Shown here in pieces: positions 1 to 11,213 of a stretch of DNA of 64,000 bases. The notes below the pieces were generated by a model. That model was not told where the DNA came from, ran no database searches, and worked only from the letters and a program-made list of their open reading frames with translations. The DNA comes from Cyathus striatus (taxonomy: Eukaryota; Basidiomycota; Agaricomycetes; Agaricales; Nidulariaceae): positions 3,162,001 through 3,226,000 of the forward strand of contig JAOVFP010000004.1 of NCBI GenBank assembly GCA_025738555.1, read 5' to 3'. The translations under genes and the position numbers were made by a program. The first letter of the stretch is position 1. Each line of letters begins with the position of its first letter.

Positions 1-576
1 CCTGATGTGCCATAGTGACAGTTCCAAGTTGTGCATCATGTATACATAGCCTCACTAATTATCAGTTGGTGTTGAAGATAAAAGGTAATTCCAGGGTAGT
101 TTCAAATTTATGTTAACAATTGTAATGTAAATAGAGTGAACTTTGAAAATTACCAATACATTACTTTCAACATTGAACAAATAGATAGATTTTAATTTCA
201 AAGAACCAGAAAGACTTATATTATTGTGGATGTTGCATAGCACCAGTGAATATATGGTCCCAATCAATCTACAAGTTTGATCACTGATGTCTTCTTCATT
301 GACCAAAGTTGACCACATATGCTTTAACAAATGCTGATTGACATCGATGGTGTAATGCACTTCAGAAGTGTAGGATGGTGGGAATGTGAACAAGTCTGTC
401 TGACATTGGCCTGACATGACATGACAAAATAGTTAAGGCTCACATTTGAATAAAATAACCTGTCAGACATGTGTGGGTTATAACCAGCAAATGTGATATG
501 GTTCTAAAATCACCTTGTTTAGTGTTATCAAGGTCTCCTTTGTTTGTGGACATCTCTTCTTGCAGGTGTTCAGCTA
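1..576. other. AT-rich stretch, no supported gene
   Basis: A 120-codon open stretch on the minus strand (55-417) has no recognisable domain, no splice context and low-complexity composition. I see no gene, RNA or repeat boundary before the transposon that starts at 577. Confidence 0.5.
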
Positions 577-612
577 CAGTTTGCGACATTTAAACACCAC
601 AAATTTATTAAG

Positions 613-1086
613 CGAATTTTCTAGCAACCACAAACAACTTTTAGCTTCCAAAAATCATCAGAATAGCATAGTTACAATGTAATCTACAATATTCCACAAG
701 CAGATTTTCGAAATTCCGATTTTTTTGATTTTTTAGCCCAAAAATTTGGCACTTGGCCATAAAAAATAGTAAAAATCATGAAAAATGTATTTTTAGTATG
801 CTTTCATTGATAGCAATATGATTCTGCAAAAAAACAGCCTCTGAATTGCTTCACTGGGCACTAAAAAATTGCTTTTCTAAAATCCATAAGTGAATCTTCT
901 AGCAACCACAAATGACTTTTAGCTTCCGAAAATCATCGGAATAGGATAGTTATGATGTAATCTACAATATTCCATAAGCAGATTTTCGAAATTCCGATTT
1001 TTTTTTTTTGATTTTTAGCCCAAAAATTTTGCACTTTGCCATAAAAAAAATAGTAAAATCATGAAAAATGTATTTTTAGTATGCTT
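613..1086. repeat. Diverged direct duplication inside the Tc1-like element
   Basis: About 190 bp at 613-803 is repeated at 892-1086. Shared landmarks are CTAGCAACCACAAA, TTTTAGCTTCC, a T-rich run before TTTTTAGCCCAAAAATTT, and GAAAAATGTATTTTTAGTAT. The duplication sits where the upstream part of the transposase gene would be expected, so it has probably replaced coding sequence. Confidence 0.7.
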
Positions 1087-1442
1087 GTTTCTGCCAAAAT
1101 TTCATTGTGAATTGAACCCAATAGAAATGGTATGTATGTTTTAATAATATTACAAATTTAAATTATTGAGCATACACTTTGACAGTACTGGGGGTGGGCA
1201 AAATATCAGTATCGTGAAGAAGATAAAAGAACCTTTCAAGATGCAAAAAAGCAGTTGTGAAATATCTAGATGCTTGTCCTCTGGATGTTATTTGTCATTT
1301 TATAAACCAAACATGGCGATTTATGAGTGCATATAGGTGTGGTTTAACAGGTGAAGCAGCAGAATGGGCTGTTAGACAGCATCATCAACACTGTCAAGTC
1401 TTGAATCATGCTATGATGGCACTTGAGGCTATTGTATCCTAA
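1085..1442 (+). pseudogene. Tc1/mariner-type DDE transposase, C-terminal remnant
   Basis: The frame reads LPKFHCELNPIEM up to 1129, then a GTATGT..CAG intron (1130-1185), then YWGWAKYQYRE, followed by a segment with WRFMSAYRCGLTGEAAEWAV and a stop at 1442. The ELNPIEMYWG block carries the last acidic residue of the DDE triad and is typical of basidiomycete Tc1-like DDE endonucleases. The first two catalytic Asp regions and the DNA-binding domain are absent, replaced by duplicated AT-rich sequence. This is recognition from memory of the family, not a search. Confidence 0.7.
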
Positions 1443-1899
1443 ATTAAGCTATGTAACATGTCAATTTTTTTGCCAAAAAATTTGGCACAGCTATTTTATT
1501 GTGGGAATTTCACAAAAACATCATTTTTGTATGTATTTTGACCTTCTGATTCTGAATCTGTAATTAGTTTGCCCTGAAAAATTCATTTTCCTACTGTAAT
1601 AAAATTTGTGGTGTTTAAGTGTCACAAACTGTATACTTGAGCGAAGTGTTGCAAATGGATCTATTGGAGTGATGCAAGAGTGACTTGAACATCTGGAACA
1701 ATCAACATAAACAGATTTGTTGCTGTTTGTTTATATTTGAAGATGATGTACCACTGTCCACACAATGCCTGTGATACAGTTCTCTGAGTCATCCTTAAGC
1801 TTTCTATTTCACCTCCATAAGTACAGGTTTTCTGCACTTTCCCAGAAATTAGACACTGAATTAAATTCAAATTTCGTTAATCATTAAATCATTATAAGC

Positions 1900-3345
1900 T
1901 GCTGGATTCCAGCACTTGAAGTTGCACAACACCTACTACATACCCATATTGCCCCAGCTGTCATTGACTTGTCCCATTGGAAAGGAACATTGTGCTTAAG
2001 GTCAACCATTGAAGTCATAAATGATATTTGATTGGGATGAATAGCCTCAATGAATGGAAAATGAAAGACTTTCAAACCCCTGATAGGCCTCCAAAGAGAC
2101 AAATCACTTCTAATGTGGGGATTCCTGTTCTTCGAGTCTTCTTCAACTCCAGGGGGTTTACAGCAATCTCCTTAACAGATTATGCATATCAGGGAGCCTC
2201 TCAAAATGCACCTAGAAGTACTGACTCAATTTAAATTTCCAGGGATATTGAGTTCTTCAATATGTTTTCTTCAATGTGACCTATGTCAGTCAATGCCCAA
2301 CATCGATAAGCCAAGGGCTGCATCATCGCTAACCCTTGGAAAGTTGGATGTTCGATGTAACATCAATTCCCCTTATAGATTGTTTATTGTTGATTGACAA
2401 TTATTTTGGTTGGTGGTAAGAAAAATCAAGATACAATTGCACAAAATACTTCCACTAATCATTTGGACAAGGGTCCTTCTAAGTATGGATATCATATGTT
2501 TTCCAAGAACAGCCTTACAGTCATAAATTCATCTCAGGCCATTCCATAGCCGATGAAACCACCAGATAGACATATGGTGCAATTTCTTCTGTAAGAATAG
2601 AAGATAGCTGCAATGTCATTGGATGAAAATGATGTAGTCAAGTTATGGCTAATTACAATAATGATGAGTTGTCTTTGTCATTCTCAAGTTCTGTGCAATA
2701 TTTTGCATATGTTTGTCCATGTAACACCAAAATACCTGTGGAAATACCTGTGGAATATCATATTCCACAACATCATTGCATTTCACAGCAAATCACATCT
2801 TCGCAAAGCAGAATGCAGAATATGTGCTACAGCACTGGCTTGACACATATAAAACCAGGACTTTTAATCCTATATTCTTCAGCAGCAACCCAGCAGCTTC
2901 ACTCAAGTTCCAATCCTCATCTGACTTATTAACAATGTTCTTCTCTCGCGTTGCATCCCTAACTGTCTTGGCCCTCAGCGTCATCTCTGCTGCTGCCATG
3001 CCTGCAGTTGTCAAGAAGTGGGAGGATGTCTCTGATGTCCTGGCTGTCATGAACACCCTCAAGGCCAGCACCAGCACCATCATCCCCCAGATCAGTACAT
3101 TGTTTTGTATTGGATGTTTTAAATTCACACTAATGCTTAACGATTATAGATGCTCTCGCTGCGAGCGATAGCACCACTCAAGACCAGGTTTCCCCCATGT
3201 TTGCCAACCTTGTGGCTGCACTCAACACCGCATCCACTTCCCTCAATGGCTTGCAAGGCAAGGTTGACACTAGCTCTGGCATAAGTCCGAGCAATGTTGC
3301 CAACTCTATTGCCCCAGTCTACACTGTATGCCATTTAAAATCAAT
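1900..3345 (+). repeat. CpG-depleted segmental copy of the 50.6-52.1 kb locus
   Basis: This plus-strand segment is colinear with the minus strand of roughly 52100-50630, covering the upstream region and first two exons of SC15-like copy B. Shared blocks include TTGTCCCATTGG, GAGTCTTCTTCAACTCCA (GAGTCTTCTCCAACTCCA in B) and ATGTTTTCTTCAATGTGACC. Many CpG in the 50-kb copy read TpG or CpA here. The decay is heavier upstream of the gene than in the exons. Confidence 0.7.
2848..2854 (+). promoter_or_regulatory. TATA box of SC15-like copy A
   Basis: TATAAAA lies 87 bp before the ATG at 2935. Copies B and C have TATAAAAA at nearly the same distance (about 85 and 92 bp), so the core promoter is conserved across the three copies. 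Confidence 0.5.
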
Positions 3346-3358
3346 TTCATGACCACAT

Positions 3359-6225
3359 TGTGGAGGGAGTAAGTGGTACACTGGTATAACCCAGTACTAT
3401 ACTTATAATTTGATTTACTTTGTTTCAATTATCATTTAACTTTAATTACCCATATACTTTTACTTTTACTTCCTATCTACTTATTTCTATTTTCTTACTT
3501 TATCTCTATGAAGCGCTGTGCAAACAGTGCATTCGGATTTATGTCTTTTCGTTCTCTGGTGTAGACTTTGAGACGCGGCATGGCGTTACCAAATATTGGG
3601 AAGCTGATGCCAAACAACAGCTGTTGCGTCTCGTCTATGCTACAACACGTTCCGCTTACTGTTTTTCCATACTACTCTATGCTTTCACTCTTCTCATATG
3701 TCTAGGCTTTCTGCACATTTCCTCAAGACCTTTCTGGACAATTTTCGGACTCTCTGGGCAGTATTACGGTGTTCCAGAACCGCAAGCTTTTTCAAATCTG
3801 CTCAGCGCTCAGTGTTAGGCGCAAATCATTGATCGATTCCCACTATGGCTGCGTGATGAGTAACTGTTCCATCACACTAGTGTCGCCCTGCCGCCGCCGT
3901 TCAACCTCAGTGCATTCAACTGCGTTGGCGACTGCACGAGCCTCTCCGTTGTCAACCTCCCAGCCAGGCAGGAAGTTGGGACAAGTTGAATGTTAGAGGT
4001 ACGTACGAGTGCATAATTACTGTCATATGGACACACACTGATGCCTATTGATTCACCATTAGCTGTACACACAATCAATGCAACTATGTTGCCACTACAC
4101 CAGAGCGACGCCATTGCCATCATCTCGCGCTCGCTGATGGTCTGCCCTGTACTACCACCACCTCCCTTGATGTAAACAGCACGAATAGGTGTGCCATCCG
4201 GCAGGTTTGGATACCAGATCCGGCTATGCATCTTTCTGGCTCTCGCGTAGTGTTCTCCTCACCCTGCTCAACCCCACCTCCTTCCCTTCCTCTGGTATCC
4301 AACTCAACATATCCCAATCTGTCCTCCTCACCCAGATCAACCCGCCTCCTACCCCTCCTCCAGTACCCAATTCGACATCTTCACTGGGTCCAACCTAATG
4401 GCCTACACCCGGCTCTACTTAACAAGAACTTTAACGAGCTCTGAGACATTTGCATGCCTCAGCGTACCTCTAATGTCTCCGCTTCCCAGAGACCATGCAG
4501 AGAGGGATTGAGTTGTGGTTGGGATAGGCTATGAATGTGTATGTTGGAGAAATGAAGGACTATGAAGGTGTATGCGGGGGAAATGAAGCTTGGGTGGTTA
4601 GAGGCGAGTTTTCACATCTGGAGGGACTGGTGAAGTGTGCTACTTGATTTGGTACACATTAGGCTGTACGAAGGACACTGTTTTACTTCCTTCCCCAAGT
4701 CCGACGTTCCAGATTCATGCGCGATGGTTGGAGTGGTGACAGTACAGATGGGCATTCAACTTTCATTCTAGTTTTTTGTTCTGGCTTTTCATCCTTCGCG
4801 TTCTCATGGGTAAATGTAAGGACGGTGCATGTCAAATAATCATGGACCTTTTATGTACGTTCTATAGTATCTGCTGTATACATGCTGTCTATATCTAATA
4901 AATTATGTTGCGTGTTAACTGAACTTTGACTGAACTACAAAATCAGGTGTGATATTTTCCAAACCTTTCAAAGCTAATTAGTCTTCCTTATCACCGCTAT
5001 CTAATTCATTATGTTCACATCTAACCTGTCCTCACTTCCTGCCCTGTGGATTTGACGACAGAGAAGCTCACAGTCACCAATGCAGAAGTTGAACGCGCTG
5101 AGGTTGAACAACGACGGCAAGGTGACACGAGCGTGACGGAACGAACAGCTATTCGTCACACAGCCATAGTGGGAAATTGGGAATCGATCAATGATCTGCG
5201 CTTAACACTGAGCGCTGAGCAAATTTGAAAAAGCTTGCGGTTCTGGAACACTGTACAGTATGCGCCCCTCGGATGGCTCAAGACGCTAGGGTTTAGGGTT
5301 TACACCCACTCAAGACCCCTTTTTCTGCCTCAAGACTCTCGTTTCGCTCTCAAGGCCGGTGTTCCGCACAACGAGATACGACGACTGGGTGTTTACTGTT
5401 GGCGTACTACGTATTGATTGGTGGAAGGACGGGGAGCCGGGTCTAGGCATTGGTTTAATTATAATCTGTTCGTCTTTATTTCAAATTTACTCTTGATCAT
5501 TCTCTTCTTTCCTTTCTTTCTTTTATCTGTTATCACCACTTTTGTTTTCTGTTACGATACTGTCTAGTCTTATTCTTCATCCTTGCCCCCTCCGATTACT
5601 CCGACCACGAGCGTCCGATGACCGAGCACCCCGCCACTAGCTACGTGTTGTCGAGCCGCAGCTTTGTCCACTGCGCAGCTACCTCCGGGGAGGGTAGTCT
5701 TTCATCATTTTGCTCCAACATCATACCTGGTGGTAACGTCAAGTGAGAGTCGCCGTCATCGTTCGCTAGGGTTAGGACCGTCGAGGTGGTAATTACTCGT
5801 TGACTTGTTTTCCTTATTACGGTCTCTTTCTATTACTTTACAATTCTTACCTTATCACTCTTTTTCTGATTACCCTTCGCTTCCACATTTCAAATTCACA
5901 TTCCTTCGCGTACCTTACATTTTCTGGGCTCTGGTGACGTGAGAGTACGCGTGGCACCATCCCGTCTCATTGTCGCAAATGTATATACTCGAGGGGTAGA
6001 GACTTGGAAATGCACCTCCTTTTTGACTTTAATCCTCGCGCGCGCCTGCTAAGTCCACTGAGCTACTAAGTCGAGTGGGAGTGTCCTTTCCTAGTCTAAA
6101 TTTTATCAAGCTAAGTATTCCGTTTACCATTTGTCCGCTGACTACTTTACTCTAGGGTTATTGTAGTATTATCTACTAGTCCAGGTGCAACGCTTGCCAC
6201 GCGTCCTCGAGTATTCTCCTCCACA
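3359..6225. mobile_element. Solo-LTR-like insertion with inverted ends, in intron 2 of SC15-like copy A
   Basis: The segment begins TGTGGAGGG and ends CCTCCACA, an 8-bp perfect inverted terminus of TG..CA type. Intron sequence matching copies B and C is found on both sides. The flanking 5-mers (about ACATT left, GCGTT right) resemble a decayed duplication of ACGTT in the intact intron. Without the nested element the segment is about 1.38 kb with no coding capacity, which fits a long solo LTR. It also contains two TTTAGGG-like units at 5288-5303, too few to mean anything. The element class is inference. Confidence 0.5.
3767..5253. mobile_element. Non-autonomous TIR element with about 200-bp inverted repeats, TA flanked
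   Basis: The left arm (about 3767-3985) and right arm (about 5040-5253) are inverted copies. Shared blocks include GTGTTCCAGAACCGCAAGCT and GATCATTGATCGATTCCCA. The outermost bases are CGGTGTTCC and, in reverse complement, CAGTGTTCC, each next to TA (3765-3766 and 5254-5255). This again fits the Tc1/mariner superfamily. The 1.05 kb interior encodes nothing recognisable. It is nested in the solo-LTR-like insertion and so is the younger of the two. Confidence 0.65.
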
Positions 6226-6766
6226 GCGTTGACACCGATTTGCAGGAAATCACGACCAGCCTTAACAACTTCAAGAAGCACAAGCCTCAATTTGGGTTCC
6301 TCTTCATCACGTTCGGTATCGACGCCGCCCTCAACAAGGTTCTCATCGGTTTGGAATTGGTCGTTGCTGGTGTTCTCAAGCTCGTCGGCTTATTGTATGT
6401 TCTTTTATCTCTGAGCTTGCACATTTGAAGTTGCTAATGATAATATTTCCTTCAGGCTGTTCGCCGTGGGCGGTCTTCTCCAAAGTCTCGGTTTCGTACT
6501 CACCTTTGCTACTCTCGGTTTTGTTGGGCTTTTCTGAACGACATTTTACGTTTCATGACTAGTTAACCATTGCTATCTCGCTCTCTCTTGGAACCTGTAG
6601 TTTGAATGAATTTTACGATGTGCTTCGTCGTTTCAGCCATGATTTGATATAAAGATCTATTCAGAATCAATTTAGGGTATAATTCCCCAAGGAACAGTAT
6701 CTAAATTATTAAAACGAATGGATGATTAGAAGTAATTAAAGATATTAACCGTCTATGACCGAGATA

Positions 6767-8965
6767 TTAACGACGACTACCTTTACCGCACTTGCGACCA
6801 AGAGAAGATCCTCCTTTCTTCACCCAATCATCCTTAACCAAATCGGCACCTCTTTCACCGACATAATAAGACGGGGCCATGGTATGTGCGCTAGGTACGA
6901 AAGGCTGTAACATTCATCAGCCAAACACATCTCCGTCTATTACAAGATTAGACATACCAAAATCGAAGCATCAATGACGCGTAATCCAGAAGCACCCTTC
7001 ACACGAAGATCCGGGTCCACAACGCCATACGAAGCACAGTAGGGAGACATACTGGATGTGCCGACTGGGTGAGCGTTCGACGCAGTATTATTGCGAATGA
7101 AATCTTGAAGGATCTCATCGGATGCATTAAGGTCGATGCCTGCTACTATGGGCTGCATATTGAGATCTTGCCAGGCAGGCTTTTGGAGGAACTGCATGCC
7201 AAGCTTCATAGCGAATGTGACCGCCTGTAAATCCAGTTCTTGGTTGTAGAACGCCGGGTCGATCAGAGGGTCGTCGAGTGGGTTAGAAGAGTTAAGTTTG
7301 ACGCTGCCGCCTAATTCACTATGAATAAGGGTAGAATTGTCACAAAGGCAAGAAATACGTACGAGATATGGGAGTTAATGTGTTAACTCCAAGGTTGATG
7401 AAGTACTGGCCTGCGGGTAGCGTCGAAACGGGTACGTTCCATCCGTTCTGATAAACATTCAATATGCAATCACTTGAGTACACTTCTACTCCTACTTACC
7501 TGGATGTTAACTTCAACATGAGGAGTATTCGGACCAGGCGCAGGATCAGATCCGTAAGCTTGCCAGACGCTGTCGTTGAGACGTGACCACATAACATGTC
7601 CAGGAATAGTATCAGCAAGAGGACCAGTTCTGTTCTTCTTCCACAAATCAAAGTATTCGTCACCAAGCGTCTTGTTACGCCAGATATCGTCCCAAGTATC
7701 AGTGAGATTGACGGTATATTTCAAACCCACAGCCGGATGGTCGGAAAGGTTCTTTCCGACACCAGGAAGATTAAGGACAGTCTTGACACCTACAGCCGAC
7801 AAATCTGCGGAGTCACCAATGCCGGAGTTGAGTAAGATATGGGGAGTATTGATCGATCCGGCGCTAACGATGAGCTCCTTCTGCGCAGTAAGGTAACGAA
7901 GCTTCGTTGCTGCGAAACAATAAGTAATTGCGAAAATAACGTTGAAGATATACACGTACTGCCTTCTTGCACATACTCAATCGTAGTAAAATGGAGCTTG
8001 CTAGTCTCCTTAATACGAGTAACTTGTGCATTAACCAACACATCCAAATTCTTCCTATTAAGATACTTCGGCGCCAAATACGCAGTCTGCGCACTACTCC
8101 TTTCCCCATTCAAAATCGAGGCTTGTGTCCAACCTAATTCCCGAAGATGCGTTAACACCGTGATTGACAAACTACCCATGTAACAAACATACCTATACCC
8201 TTTGGGGATCCGCCATTTACATCAAGAAGGAGGGGATACTCATCGGGGAATTGGGCGGCAGTTTGCAAAACACGGCTGTCGGTGGGATGGGGGTAGCTAG
8301 AAAGGCTGACTCCGACCAAGCCCGTACTGCTGTGAATCGAAGGATCGTATTCGCCGGTGATATTGCGTCCACTTGATGGAGGCGACCATTTTTCGTTCTG
8401 GGACAATATTAGAAATGGTCTGAAATAGAATTAAGCTTTTTGATGACTCACTTTTGCGATGTATGGAGTAATGGATTTGAAAGACCACCGGTCGTCTGCT
8501 GCGAACTGCGCGTAACGATCATAGTCCTCGGAGGTACCGCGACTGTATAACATTCCATTCACGGCTGTTCCTCCACCAAGACCACGGCCTTGGATGTATG
8601 GCGATGGGCGGTTGTTTAAGCCTGGCTGGACGACGGTGGAATAGTTGTACCACTGCGCTGGAACACCAAGGACAGCGTAAAGTGGAACAACGGCGTTGAT
8701 ATTGTCGTCAGTTCTAAAATCAAATTAAGCATGAATTTATCATCAGAGAAAGAGGAAGAACATACACTGAACCAGCTTCCAATAGAAGCACATTGAACTG
8801 GGACTCCTCCGATAGACGATTAGCAACAGTAGCACCAGCCGCGCCAGCTCCTACAACAATAAAGTCATAGTTCTTCTTTGGCAATTTATCCGCAGACGTG
8901 TACAACGCAGCATGGCAAAGGTGTCCAAAAGAAAGAAGGGGAACAATGAAAGACAACGAGCGCAT
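6767..8965 (-). CDS. GMC oxidoreductase, aryl-alcohol-oxidase-like, secreted
   Basis: This is an FAD enzyme that oxidises alcohols and reduces O2 to H2O2 outside the cell. Exons (minus) are 8965-8766, 8713-8452, 8397-8193, 8133-7960, 7909-7500, 7447-7359, 7318-6958 and 6904-6767, giving 612 aa, normal for the family. A signal peptide covers residues 1-20, and the FAD dinucleotide motif VGAGAAG is at 38-44. The GMC signatures [12 protein letters not shown] and [15 protein letters not shown] are present. Both catalytic histidines are visible: H530 in [12 protein letters not shown] and H574 in [19 protein letters not shown]. The start at 8965 is chosen because it begins the signal peptide; an in-frame ATG at 8995 would add ten residues. 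The donor at 7359/7358 was chosen to keep frame. The gene is intact; its substrate is not readable from sequence. Confidence 0.85.
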
Positions 8966-9650
8966 CTTGCCAGAACGAAAAACTGCGAAGCACAAGTTGA
9001 ACTTACTAGCATCCTACTGATCAAGCTTAAATATCGAAGATGCGGTTTGAGCACTGTTATGATAATTTACTATGGTCCAGGTGTACCTGTTCGGCTGCGT
9101 GGAGAAAGTGGAATTGGGACAACGCGTCATGTTGGAGGGTAAGCAGTGCGCTTGGATGCTGTCAAGGCCTGTCATGAAGATGCGGATCACGGCGTCGGGA
9201 CTGATCTGGATTGGTTTCCCCTTACCGTTAAGAATAGAATTGCAAATGGTAGCAAGTCGGGACACGCCTATTTCTGTGTACAACAGTCAATCTCAAGTGG
9301 ACTTCCTACCAAAGTCCCAGTGAAGCGTTGGTGTGTCGGCGTTATGGAAACTGCATTTGGGGCGTAAGTAAACCATCATAAACTTGATTATTTTTTGTTC
9401 AGCGATCACCAAGTGCTTGTCAGACGGTTCCATGAAATCCTAAGTACACGGAACTTGGTATATCGCCTTTTGCGCAGTTTCATCAAACGAGGTACGTCGA
9501 GATGTGTGCCTGACATGAGTTCAACGTTTTTAACTATCATGACTTTATTTAAAGACATAAAATGCAATTATATATCAACTATGAATGGGTATGAACTACT
9601 ACTAATGCAATACAGCTAAACCACTACAACAAAGCGCGTATAATAAATCC
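8966..9650. other. Intergenic region, no supported gene
   Basis: This is the upstream region of the GMC gene and downstream region of SDR-1. A short minus-strand frame (9014-9283) faintly resembles the start of an F-box domain (PDAVIRIFMTGLDS), but it has no continuation and I do not call it. Confidence 0.4.
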
Positions 9651-10744
9651 CTAAGGATCATTAACACCCGCAACCTCGCAGGAATGCTTCCAAAGGGCCT
9701 TCCTCTCCTCCGGTGAGCCAAAGTACTTAGCCATACCCAAATCATTGCCCTTGCTATCAATGCGATACACGCCCGGAATTGATCCTGAGCCTTTGGTAGT
9801 GGTGGTATTATACAGCCCCTTCCAGAGGAATTCACCACATTCGTCTTGAGAGACGGTGAAGGGCCGCATCAAAGGGAGAATGTAGTGCATTGCGTTGAGG
9901 ATGGGTGAGTCGGATGCTTTGAGGATGCCGGTGCGGACGGCTCCTGGCGCACCGTGTGCGAATACTATTCCTGGGTTGCGGAGGCCGTATTCCTATGTGG
10001 CTTGTTAGTATTCTGAAGGAGATGGTTGAAAGGAGAATACAAACCTCGCACATGAGATCATTGTAAGTGACCATGGTATCAGCTCCACCACCGGATTCAC
10101 CAGGTCCATAAACAGGCATAACTTTCGCTTCCTCCTTAGCGTCTTTCGCCGCCCTTAGGGAAGGCAAAAGCCCATGGATGAATGTCCAGCGACCGTAATA
10201 GTGCACTGCAGCTGTTTTATCGAGACCCTCGGAGGTGCGAGTTGCAGCTGCACCCATGACGCCTGCTGGGATAAGGAGGAAGTTGATTTTGGGGTACTTT
10301 TGGACGATTTCGGCGGCCGTCTTTTTCACGTTGGACATGAGTGATATGTCGCATTGTACGAATTCGTATGAGCCGGTGCTAGATCCAATATTAGAATACA
10401 TCAACAAAAGGAAAAGAAGAAAGTGCTTACGCCGATCCACCAGCTACAGACTTCATATTCTCAATTATCTTCTCAGCAGCATCGCGATTACGACCAACGA
10501 GGACAATATGCGAGTTGCCCTTGGTATGCCTATTGAACGCCTCAGCCATTCCCTGTCCTACACCGGACGTTCCACCAACAAAGATGGCAACAGGGTTGGT
10601 GCCATTCAACTTGGAACCAGCATAAGCAAGATTCTTAGCAGCAGCCTGAGAAGCCATAGAGCGAGCTATAGAAGAATTGTAGGCGAGGTAAGCAGCGGAG
10701 ATGATAGAGATGAGGAGAAAGAGCAGACGGGATGTGAGAGCCAT
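9651..10744 (-). CDS. Atypical short-chain dehydrogenase-like protein (SDR-1)
   Basis: Exons (minus) are 10744-10431, 10378-10045 and 9992-9651, giving 329 aa. A hydrophobic N-terminal segment (about residues 4-22) suggests a membrane anchor or signal. The Rossmann start is VGGTSGVGQGMAEAF, followed by a cofactor strand IVLVGRN. The helix that normally carries Asn of the SDR tetrad reads AVHYYGRW. The position expected for YxxxK is Y210-NDL-M214, so the catalytic lysine is missing; the same holds in SDR-2. It may be a cofactor-binding non-oxidoreductase or use other residues. An in-frame ATG at 10810 exists, but 10744 matches the start of the paralogue. The paralogue diverges head to head across 469 bp. 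Confidence 0.75.
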
Positions 10745-11213
10745 TTGTTGTGGATGGGGCGTGCTCTTCAATGTTTCTTGTAATGAAGTAACTGTGCGTG
10801 CTGCAGCCAATCAGGAGCGTGGGTTGTTGTGGACAGCTGTTTGGTCCATGGGCGTCTATTTACCAAAGTCCCGCTCCGGGCCCCGATACTAACTCCTCTT
10901 ACGCATCGGGCCTCGAGAGCTCGGATGTAAAGGGGAGTAGCTAGGTAGACTGGGAGACGTCGTCGCTTTCCAGAAATAAAGGCTGCCGAGCTTACTCGTC
11001 ATCTACTGCATCTGTCGACCGAGGTCTCAACCAGGTCTCAACTACAATCGTCTTCAAGTTTCCAGCAAACCTCACTGAACAGCAGTGAACAGCAGAGCTC
11101 ATTCAAGTAAGTTACCGGCCCAGTCCAAATATAGATCTACAAAGATCACCGGCAAATCCCCGACAGCACTCAGATAAAGATAAATATAACCCAAATCCCC
11201 ACCGCCGAAGGGC
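10745..11213. promoter_or_regulatory. Divergent promoter region between SDR-1 and SDR-2
   Basis: The starts of the two paralogues are 469 bp apart and transcribed outward. Co-regulation is likely but is inference. I see no clear TATA box or palindromic operator that I would assign to either gene. Confidence 0.4.

Larger units (their letters stand above)
577..1631. mobile_element. Tc1/mariner-like element remnant with TIRs and TA target duplication
   Basis: The ends are inverted repeats of about 33 bp. The left end begins CAGTTTGCGACATTTAAACA, and the right end read in reverse complement begins CAGTTTGTGACACTTAAACA. Both are flanked by TA (575-576 and 1632-1633), the target duplication of the Tc1/mariner superfamily, whose termini often begin CAGT. 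The 1055 bp interior holds a transposase C-terminal remnant on the plus strand and a diverged internal duplication, so the element is non-autonomous. The TIR differences are mostly CpG-to-TpG/CpA changes. Confidence 0.75.
2935..6537 (+). pseudogene. SC15-like secreted protein gene, copy A, split by a nested insertion
   Basis: The exons are 2935-3094, 3150-3325, 6246-6394 and 6456-6537. Their sizes (160/176/149/82) match the two intact copies at 50.3 and 53.6 kb, and they encode 188 aa with no stop. The protein has a signal peptide, a hydrophilic N-terminal half and a very hydrophobic C-terminal half without cysteine. This resembles Schizophyllum SC15, a secreted aerial-hypha and attachment protein. 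Intron 2 has grown from about 54 bp to 2.9 kb through insertion of 3359-6225. The dibasic KR of the other copies is KW here, a CGG-to-TGG change. Splicing of so long an intron is unlikely in this genome, so I call it a probable pseudogene, but the reading frame itself is open. Confidence 0.6.

Noticed and set aside
5280..5310. Telomere-like TTTAGGG units
   Set aside because: Only two units with imperfect flanks in the middle of a transposon insertion; not a telomere or a credible interstitial array.
9014..9283. Possible F-box protein fragment on the minus strand
   Set aside because: Only a short, weak resemblance with no downstream exons.
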